A DNA stretch of 14,902 bases, taken from positions 1 to 14,902 of the forward strand of contig CAZWUU010000016.1 in NCBI GenBank assembly GCA_964637485.1, read 5' to 3'. Source of the stretch: C7867-002 sp964637485. Lineage in GTDB: Bacteria > Patescibacteriota > Minisyncoccia > Phycocordibacterales > PALSA-1337. The position numbers and the translations under genes were made by a program. Below the pieces are notes generated by a model that did not search any database, had not been told where the DNA came from, and worked only from the letters and a program-made list of their open reading frames with translations. Shown piece after piece: positions 7,436 through 12,118 of this stretch (positions are counted from its first letter, which is position 1; every line of letters starts with the position of its first letter).

Positions 7436-7458
7436 ATGCGACAGTATAACACTATTCT
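7429..7458 (+). promoter_or_regulatory. Candidate tgt promoter (TTGACA - 18 bp - TATTCT)
   Basis: A perfect -35 TTGACA at 7429-7434 is followed after 18 bp by TATTCT (7453-7458, four of six matches). The tgt ATG is 11 nt further on, so the leader would be only a few bases. An alternative -10, TATCAT at 7459-7464, has a poor spacer (24 bp). The element overlaps the 5' end of the LOG-family gene. Confidence 0.4.
7443..7451 (-). promoter_or_regulatory. Extended -10 promoter (TGTTATACT) of the LOG-family gene
   Basis: Read on the minus strand, TGT-TATACT ends 7 nt before the ATG at 7435, predicting a leaderless transcript. It lies between the start codons of the two divergent genes. Confidence 0.55.
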
Positions 7459-7469
7459 TATCATTACTC

Positions 7470-8669
7470 ATGCTTAAATTTGATTTGATCAAAAAAATAC
7501 CTGGTTGCCTAGGTAGAGCAGGTATTATCCAGAAGGATAGTGGTGTTATACATACGCCCGCATTCATACCCGTAGGCACAAAAGCTACTGTAAAAGCTGT
7601 TTTGGCCGAGGATATAAAGGATAAGGTGGGCGCACAGGCGGTGTTGGCCAATACGTACCACTTATATCTTCAGCCTGGACAAGAAATAATAAAAAAGGCG
7701 GGCGGATTGGCGAAATTTATGAATTGGAAAGGCCCTACGTTTACAGATTCAGGTGGGTTTCAAGCATTTTCATTGCAGGGAGGTCTCAAAAAAAGAAACA
7801 CAAAAATAAGCAAGGATTCTATAAATAGTAGCAATAATGAAAATAAGACGGAGGAAGAAAATGTCTGTGATTTAGCGAAAATAGATGAAGATGGTGTGAC
7901 CTTTAAATCTGTTGTTGACGGTTCTACTCACAGATTCACTCCAGAAAAATCTATAGAGATACAACATGACATAGGCGCAGATATAATATTTGCGTTGGAC
8001 GAATGTGCGCCCATAGATGGTGATAAAGAAGTTCAAAGAAGGGCAGTTCAGACTACGAATAAGTGGGCAAGGCAGTGTCTGGAAAAGCATAACGAATTTA
8101 ATAAGCAAAATAATGGCGACATTTCACTATATGGAATAGTACAAGGAGGAAAATACGAGGATTTGAGAAGAGAAAGCGCACGATCGATAGGTAAGATGGA
8201 TTTCGATGGATTTGGTATAGGTGGGACATTTGAAAAGTCGGATATGGGAACAGCTCTTAGCTGGGTGTCCTCAGAGCTTCCAGAAAATAAACCAAGACAT
8301 CTTCTGGGGATCGGCGAACCGAGCGATCTCATGCTTGCAATCGAGAATGGCGCTGACACATTCGACTGTGTGGCTCCGACTAGACTCGGTAGAAATGGCA
8401 CTGCTTATACGAGTGCCGGGCGATTAAATCTTACGAATTCCGCGTGCATACACGATTTCTCTCCAGTAGACATAAATTGCGCGTGTTATACGTGCAAGAA
8501 TCACACCAGAGCTTATCTATCACACTTATTCCGAGCAAAAGAGATGCTCGCGGGAACATTGCTTTCTATTCACAACCTTCATTACATTACAAAGCTTGTT
8601 GACGGAGCCAGAGAAGCCATATTGGATGGTAGTTTTCAGCAGTACAAGAAGTCGTTGAATATAGAATAA
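7470..8669 (+). CDS. tgt: Queuine/7-deazaguanine tRNA-ribosyltransferase
   Basis: The 399-residue enzyme exchanges guanine at wobble position 34 of GUN-anticodon tRNAs for a 7-deazaguanine base. Visible hallmarks are FTDSGGFQAFSL with the general-acid Asp93, GIVQGGKYEDLR (222-233), FDGFGIGG (245-252), HLLGIGEPSDL, and TFDCVAPTR with nucleophile Asp299. The zinc site is Cys337-x-Cys339-xx-Cys342 plus His368 in SIHNLHY. The start at 7470 fits the family N-terminus; an upstream extension would run into the divergent LOG-family gene. Residues about 105-138 form a polar, Lys/Asn/Glu-rich insertion that E. coli Tgt lacks, placed just after the DSGGFQ loop. The last two codons and the stop lie inside the left inverted repeat of the following four-helix-bundle unit. 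Whether the cell makes preQ1/queuine or salvages it cannot be told here. Confidence 0.96.
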   Translation: MLKFDLIKKIPGCLGRAGIIQKDSGVIHTPAFIPVGTKATVKAVLAEDIKDKVGAQAVLANTYHLYLQPGQEIIKKAGGLAKFMNWKGPTFTDSGGFQAFSLQGGLKKRNTKISKDSINSSNNENKTEEENVCDLAKIDEDGVTFKSVVDGSTHRFTPEKSIEIQHDIGADIIFALDECAPIDGDKEVQRRAVQTTNKWARQCLEKHNEFNKQNNGDISLYGIVQGGKYEDLRRESARSIGKMDFDGFGIGGTFEKSDMGTALSWVSSELPENKPRHLLGIGEPSDLMLAIENGADTFDCVAPTRLGRNGTAYTSAGRLNLTNSACIHDFSPVDINCACYTCKNHTRAYLSHLFRAKEMLAGTLLSIHNLHYITKLVDGAREAILDGSFQQYKKSLNIE

Positions 8670-8688
8670 GGAATTGTGAATTGTGAAT
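8662..8688 (+). repeat. Left inverted repeat arm
   Basis: This arm matches the reverse complement of 9074-9100 at 26 of 27 bases; the difference is G8670 against A in the right arm. It includes the tgt stop codon TAA (8667-8669). Confidence 0.85.
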
Positions 8689-8712
8689 TGTGAATAAAGA
8701 ATTATGAATGAA
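8664..8712 (+). repeat. Tandem heptamer array (GAATTGT-like, seven units)
   Basis: Seven head-to-tail heptamers follow without gaps: GAATAAG, three GAATTGT, GAATAAA, GAATTAT and GAATGAA. The candidate ATG of the four-helix-bundle gene (8704) falls in the sixth unit. The right end of the unit carries four or so of the same heptamers on the opposite strand. Confidence 0.85.
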
Positions 8713-9101
8713 GACAAAAGCAAAATTAGAAAATTTACAGACTTGCTAGTTTGGAGGGAGGCACATAAGTAGTGCTGAATATTTATTCTCTTACAAAGAA
8801 GTATCCAAAAGAGGAATTATTTGTTTTAGTTAGTCAGATGAGAAGGTTAGCTATTTCTATTACATCAAATATTGCAGAAGGCTTCGGACGTAGAAGCTAT
8901 AAGGAAAAAATACAGTTCTTTTATTTAGCCCAAGGTTTACTCATAGAGCTGGAGAATCAATTGCTCATTTCGAGAGATATAGGATACATTAGGGACAAAG
9001 ATCTCATAGAGGTAACCCAGAAACTAATTGGTGCACATCAGTTATTGATAGGACTGATTAGAAAATCAAAAACATTCACAATTCACAATTCTTTATTCTA
9101 A
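8704..9101 (+). pseudogene. Four-helix-bundle protein (S23/IVS-encoded type), frameshifted
   Basis: The gene is split by a one-base deletion. From ATG 8704 the frame reads MNEDKSKIRKFTDLLVWREAHK and stops at TAG 8770. In the next frame from 8772 it continues LNIYSLTKKYPKEELF, SQMRRLAISITSNIAEGFGRRSYKEK and a long helical stretch to TAA 9101. Placing one T near 8770 restores HKLVLNIY, matching the family's usual helix 1 to helix 2 passage, and gives about 132 residues, a normal family length. RRxAxSIxxNIAEGxGR is the family hallmark. Members form pentameric four-helix bundles and occur free-standing, in 23S rRNA intervening sequences, and as Avd accessory proteins of diversity-generating retroelements; their activity is largely unknown. 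A sequencing error cannot be excluded. A GTG at 8772 could in principle start a truncated protein lacking helix 1. Confidence 0.8.
9074..9100 (-). repeat. Right inverted repeat arm
   Basis: Reverse complement of 8662-8688 with one mismatch. It encodes the end of the four-helix-bundle protein and stops 10 bases short of the pfkB-like stop codon on the other strand. Confidence 0.85.
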
Positions 9102-9110
9102 ATTCGTTCC

Positions 9111-10106
9111 CTAAATCATTTCGCTGATCTTATAATCAGTAGGAGCTTGTCGGATCCACCAATCCATCTGATCATGAGTCATGAGACCTTCCTGGGAGCC
9201 CACGAATTGTGCAACCGACATGGGATTTATAGGTGCCCACAGCAGAGCTTCGAGAGGCGTCTTTCCTAGAGCTAGGGCAGATACAAATGTCGATGAGAAT
9301 GCATCCCCGCAACCTGTTCGCTCGAGTGCCGGGCGAGGATCTGGGTATATGGGCACATGATAATATCTGTCGCCGTCATACATATAAGCGCCCTTAGTAT
9401 TGTCCGTAATTATCGAGATTTTCGGACCATGACCGGCTATGCCTGCCAGCAAAGTCTTAATATCTCTAGTGTCAGCTTTAAGGATTCTCTGCGCTTCTTC
9501 CAGATTTACCACCAAGACTTCAGTCCTTGCGTATATTCTCTTTAGTTCATTTATACCTAGTTTTATCTGGAATGTTCCTGGCTGAAAGGCGAGCTTCACA
9601 TTTGGATTTGCATCTAAGTAATCTGCTATAGCTATGTGATATGGGTATGCATTGTGTGCGACCGAGGTGAGATATATCCATTTCGGGGTTTTGATCCTTG
9701 GCAATTCATAGTCATACTCAATATGATTTACCAGAATGGTGCGGTCTGACTCGTACCAGAGGACGAAATGATAATTTGTCGATTTTCCATTGTGGACTCT
9801 TACATAATCAGTCATCACGCCATTCTTTCTTAATTCCTGCAGGCATTCACGACCATTCTCGTCATTGCCAATGTTTGTGACTAGAGCGCTTCGAAGTCCA
9901 AGTCTAGCAGCACACACAGATGCATTGGCGGCATTGCCGACCGCACGAACAATTTTTACATATTCGAATGGGAGTTTGTCTCCAAAACGCATGCACAGTT
10001 CGCAATCTGAGTGATTTATCTTGCAGTGAACAGATGCGTCTTTCAGTCTTATGAAAGCATCGGTGGCGGTATCGCCGACACAAAGAACGTCAACGCGAGA
10101 TAACAT
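9111..10106 (-). CDS. PfkB/ribokinase-family carbohydrate kinase
   Basis: The 331 residues follow the PfkB fold. The N-terminal strand is VDVLCVGDTATDAF. The substrate-side signature is AVGNAANASVCAARLG (55-70), and the ATP/anion-hole signature is RTGCGDAFSSTFVSAL (263-278) with catalytic base Asp268. VNLEEAQ (200-206) corresponds to the family's NxxE motif, which coordinates Mg-ATP. It phosphorylates a sugar or nucleoside hydroxyl; the substrate cannot be assigned from motifs. The divergent class II aldolase suggests a hexose phosphate such as fructose 6-phosphate (inference). A Cys-rich insert (C28, C35, C38 with H32) sits in the lid region and could bind metal. ATG 10106 was chosen because an extended -10 (TGATATAAT) lies 6 nt upstream. 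Stop codons of this gene and the four-helix-bundle gene face each other 9 nt apart. Confidence 0.9.
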   Translation of the reverse strand: MLSRVDVLCVGDTATDAFIRLKDASVHCKINHSDCELCMRFGDKLPFEYVKIVRAVGNAANASVCAARLGLRSALVTNIGNDENGRECLQELRKNGVMTDYVRVHNGKSTNYHFVLWYESDRTILVNHIEYDYELPRIKTPKWIYLTSVAHNAYPYHIAIADYLDANPNVKLAFQPGTFQIKLGINELKRIYARTEVLVVNLEEAQRILKADTRDIKTLLAGIAGHGPKISIITDNTKGAYMYDGDRYYHVPIYPDPRPALERTGCGDAFSSTFVSALALGKTPLEALLWAPINPMSVAQFVGSQEGLMTHDQMDWWIRQAPTDYKISEMI

Positions 10107-10112
10107 GTGAAT

Positions 10113-10121
10113 ATTATATCA
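10113..10121 (-). promoter_or_regulatory. Extended -10 promoter (TGATATAAT) of the PfkB-family kinase
   Basis: On the minus strand a perfect TGnTATAAT ends 6 nt before the ATG at 10106; transcription would begin at the start codon. It shares a 49-bp intergenic region with the divergent aldolase promoter. Confidence 0.65.
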
Positions 10122-10140
10122 TACGCGCATTTATGGCTCG

Positions 10141-10149
10141 TGATACAAT
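10141..10149 (+). promoter_or_regulatory. Extended -10 promoter (TGATACAAT) of the aldolase gene
   Basis: TGA-TACAAT (five of six in the hexamer plus the TG extension) ends 6 nt before the ATG at 10156, again predicting a leaderless mRNA. The two divergent -10 elements are 25 bp apart, so their upstream regions overlap and the promoters may interfere with or co-regulate each other. Confidence 0.6.
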
Positions 10150-10155
10150 GTTTGT

Positions 10156-11019
10156 ATGAAGAATTTACGAGAATGTATAGGAGAAGCCAAGTCAAAAGGG
10201 GTGGCTATAGGCCATTTCAATGTCTCGACTCTAGATGGTGCGCATGCTGTGCTAGATGCCGCTATCAGTCTGAATGCGCCGGTAATCATTGGCGTATCCG
10301 AAGGTGAGCGTGATTATACGGGAGTTCGACAAATATCTGCAGTTGTAAGGAGTCTTCGGGAGGAAAGAAATCACCCTGTATTTCTGAATGCTGATCATAC
10401 TTACTCATTTGAACGTGTAAAAGAAGCCATAGATGCTGGTTTTGATGCTGTTATTTTCGATGGGGCCAAAATGGACCTTGATGAGAATATTGAAGTGACC
10501 AAGAAATGCGTGGCATATGCCAGAGGTTCTGGCAGAGATGTGCTCATTGAGGGCGAGCTGGGCTATATAGGCAGTTCGTCCAAGGTTTTGTCAGAGATTC
10601 CAGCGGGAGCTGTGGTTACGGAAGATCAGATGACCAAGCCCGAAGATGCTAGCAGGTTTGCGAAAGAGACAGGAATAGATCTATTGGCTCCAGCAATAGG
10701 AAATATCCACGGTGTCATACGGGGAGGTGATCCTTCGCTCAATATAAAACTAGTAAAAAAATTATCTGAAGCCACGAGTATTCCGCTAGTTCTGCATGGA
10801 GCGTCCGGTAATACGGCCGATGACATATCGGGTACCATAAAAAACGGAGTTGCTATCGTTCATGTAAATACTGAACTGCGTCTGGCGTATCGATCAGGCC
10901 TCATGAAGTCTCTATCTGAAGATCCTGACGAGGTTGCTCCATATAAATATTTGAAACCAGCCAAACTGGCTATGCAAAAAGTAGTAGAGGACAAGCTTAA
11001 AATAGTGAATAATTTCTGA
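10156..11019 (+). CDS. Class II fructose/tagatose-bisphosphate aldolase
   Basis: The 287-residue TIM-barrel enzyme cleaves a ketose bisphosphate into dihydroxyacetone phosphate and an aldehyde, using zinc. Landmarks are GHFNVSTLDGA (19-29), NADHTYS with Asp80/His81 (catalytic Asp and zinc His), FDGAKM, the metal-site IEGELG (Glu132, Glu134), APAIGNIHG with zinc ligand His185, LVLHGASG with His214, and VHVNTELR (phosphate-binding end). The length is typical of the short GatY/KbaY/FbaA-like class. Substrate choice between fructose and tagatose bisphosphate cannot be settled by motif. Pairing with a PfkB-family kinase suggests a phosphorylation-cleavage couple feeding the triose part of glycolysis. 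It ends with TGA, supporting use of the standard code. Confidence 0.94.
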   Translation: MKNLRECIGEAKSKGVAIGHFNVSTLDGAHAVLDAAISLNAPVIIGVSEGERDYTGVRQISAVVRSLREERNHPVFLNADHTYSFERVKEAIDAGFDAVIFDGAKMDLDENIEVTKKCVAYARGSGRDVLIEGELGYIGSSSKVLSEIPAGAVVTEDQMTKPEDASRFAKETGIDLLAPAIGNIHGVIRGGDPSLNIKLVKKLSEATSIPLVLHGASGNTADDISGTIKNGVAIVHVNTELRLAYRSGLMKSLSEDPDEVAPYKYLKPAKLAMQKVVEDKLKIVNNF

Positions 11020-11025
11020 TATTAT
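11017..11025 (+). promoter_or_regulatory. Possible extended -10 (TGATATTAT) overlapping the aldolase stop codon
   Basis: TGA-TATTAT reuses the aldolase stop codon as its TG extension and lies 19 nt before the ATG at 11045. The surrounding sequence is so AT-rich that a chance match is plausible. Confidence 0.3.
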
Positions 11026-11044
11026 TAATAAATAATAATAAAAC

Positions 11045-11320
11045 ATGTCATCCGGAGTAGAATTTGATGAAGATCGATGGGGAGGTGCCAGACCGAGCGC
11101 AGGTTCGCCTGCGGGCGGTTTTTCCGGTGGTTCTCAAATGGGCGGAGCTCCTGTATACAACTACGGAGGATATGGTGGTGGTAATGCCAAGGGAATATCG
11201 GGTTGGTTACAAAGGCACGGCATAGCAAAATCAGACAAGAGTGCTCAATATATTATGTTGGCTATAATCATATTGAATATAGCTATTACGGGCTTCGTTT
11301 ATTTCACATTCCTGTCATAA
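11045..11320 (+). CDS. Small Gly-rich tail-anchored membrane protein, unknown function
   Basis: I do not recognise a named family. The 91-residue product has an acidic start (SSGVEFDEDRWGG), a Gly/Ser/Pro/Tyr-rich low-complexity middle to about residue 48, a short amphipathic stretch (GISGWLQRHGIAKSDKSAQY) and a single C-terminal hydrophobic helix (about 70-90, IMLAIIILNIAITGFVYF) reaching almost to the end. This predicts a tail-anchored topology with the disordered part in the cytoplasm. It begins 25 nt after the aldolase stop and may be co-transcribed with it, or use the AT-rich promoter-like sequence in between. The reading frame is supported by its composition and a clear membrane helix, and by the lack of a better frame. 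Confidence 0.75.
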   Translation: MSSGVEFDEDRWGGARPSAGSPAGGFSGGSQMGGAPVYNYGGYGGGNAKGISGWLQRHGIAKSDKSAQYIMLAIIILNIAITGFVYFTFLS

Positions 11321-11363
11321 ATCATCGCTTTTTAAGCAGAAAAGTCTTTATTTGAGGCCGTTC

Positions 11364-11394
11364 TTGCATTTTTCCATAGAAAAGGTAGTATAGC
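11364..11394 (+). promoter_or_regulatory. Candidate rplY promoter (TTGCAT ... TAGTAT/TATAGC)
   Basis: TTGCAT at 11364-11369 is followed after 16 bp by TAGTAT (11386-11391); the overlapping TATAGC (11389-11394) is an alternative -10. Either ends within 4-7 nt of the effective transcript start, and the ATG is at 11399, so the leader would be absent or nearly so. Confidence 0.35.
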
Positions 11395-11398
11395 TCTC

Positions 11399-12064
11399 AT
11401 GTTGTCATTAAACGTCGAAAAGCGTGATCCGAAGACAAGTCTAGAAACAGTAAGAAAACAGGGCAAAATCCCTGCGGTTTTCTACGGACCCAAGGAAACC
11501 AGTACGCCAGTCACGGTCCCTTTGAAGGAATTTAAGACCTTATGGAAGAAGGCCGGAGAATCATCAGTTATCATTCTCAAAGAAGGCAATAACGAGCATG
11601 AGTCCCTGATTCATGAAGTGGATGTACATCCTCTTACCGGCGAACCGAGACACGCAGATTTTTATGTCATTGAAAAGGGTAAAAAAGTTACTGTCGGAGT
11701 TCCGCTGGTGTTTTCTGGCGTCTCTCCTGCGGTTAAGGATAAGGGAGGTATATTGGTAAAAGTCATGCGCGAAGTAGAAGTGGAGGCATCACCTAGAGAT
11801 TTGCCGAGAGAAATAATCGTCGATATATCCAAGCTTGTAGAACTCACTGACGTTATTCATGCAAAAGATCTAAATGTAGGATCTGTCGTTACCGTGAAAG
11901 TTAAGGCTGACGAAGTGGTCGCATCCATATCAGAAGCAAAGGAGGAAGTCGTTGCTCCTACAACCATAGATATGTCAGCGATAGAAGTAGAAGCCAAGGG
12001 TAAAGAAGCCAAAGAAGGAGAACCAGCTCCGGCTGATACCGCGAAAGAGCCTGCCAAGAAATAA
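11399..12064 (+). CDS. rplY: 50S ribosomal protein bL25 (Ctc/TL5 form)
   Basis: The 221-residue protein binds 5S rRNA in the large subunit. The N-terminal L25 domain is marked by TVRKQGKIPAVFYGP (17-31) and by HEVDVHPLTGEPRHADFYVIE (72-92, His-x-Asp-Phe-Tyr typical). The C-terminal TL5/Ctc beta-domain runs about 95-185 with GGILVKVMREVEVEASPRDLPREI. A Lys/Glu/Ala-rich disordered tail follows to the end. The length fits the two-domain CTC form and not the 94-residue E. coli form. No SD precedes the ATG. In many bacteria pth follows rplY; here the next gene is a lytic transglycosylase instead. Confidence 0.95.
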   Translation: MLSLNVEKRDPKTSLETVRKQGKIPAVFYGPKETSTPVTVPLKEFKTLWKKAGESSVIILKEGNNEHESLIHEVDVHPLTGEPRHADFYVIEKGKKVTVGVPLVFSGVSPAVKDKGGILVKVMREVEVEASPRDLPREIIVDISKLVELTDVIHAKDLNVGSVVTVKVKADEVVASISEAKEEVVAPTTIDMSAIEVEAKGKEAKEGEPAPADTAKEPAKK

Positions 12065-12070
12065 TTCAGG

Positions 12071-12115
12071 GCTTATCTCTGATTCGCCTTTATATTTCGT
12101 TATAATCTGATAAGC
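12071..12115. repeat. Inverted repeat straddling the lytic transglycosylase promoter
   Basis: GCTTATC (12071-12077) pairs with GATAAGC (12109-12115), and inside it GATT (12081-12084) pairs with AATC (12104-12107). The 7+4 bp dyad encloses the TATAAT. It could be an operator-like palindrome or a weak hairpin ending the rplY transcript; it has no T-run. Confidence 0.45.
12101..12106 (+). promoter_or_regulatory. -10 element (TATAAT) of the lytic transglycosylase gene
   Basis: A consensus TATAAT lies 12 nt before the ATG at 12119, giving a leader of about 6 nt. No TG extension and no clear -35 are present. Confidence 0.5.
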
Positions 12116-12118
12116 TAT

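Larger units (their letters stand above)
8662..9100. mobile_element. Inverted-repeat-bounded unit carrying a four-helix-bundle gene (IVS-like)
   Basis: A 27-nt sequence at 8662-8688 recurs as its reverse complement at 9074-9100 with a single mismatch. Between them lies one gene for a four-helix-bundle protein of the type encoded in 23S rRNA intervening sequences. The left arm covers the last bases and stop codon of tgt; the right arm covers the stop of the inner gene, whose final residues (FTIHNSLF) are a translation of the repeat. No transposase is present. The layout fits a mobile or formerly mobile unit that inserted at the 3' end of tgt; mobility is inferred. Confidence 0.5.

Noticed and set aside
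7308..7469. Tgt with a 54-residue N-terminal extension from 7308
   Set aside because: The extension is antisense to the conserved LOG-family gene and has no Tgt-like sequence; homology begins at MLKFDLIKK (7470).
7436..7651. LOG-family protein extended to 7651
   Set aside because: Most of the extension is antisense to tgt. The promoter at 7451-7443 and the family N-terminus favour 7435.
8664..8712. CRISPR array
   Set aside because: Units are 7 bp and contiguous with no spacers; it is a simple tandem repeat.
8764..8778. Programmed ribosomal frameshift in the four-helix-bundle gene
   Set aside because: No X-XXY-YYZ slippery heptamer or downstream stem is visible; a one-base deletion is simpler.
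8662..9100. Diversity-generating retroelement, because Avd proteins share the four-helix-bundle fold
   Set aside because: No reverse transcriptase, template repeat or variable repeat is present in the window.
6725..11019. UGA recoded as glycine
   Set aside because: Two genes end on TGA at normal family lengths, and conserved glycines in all proteins are coded by GGN.
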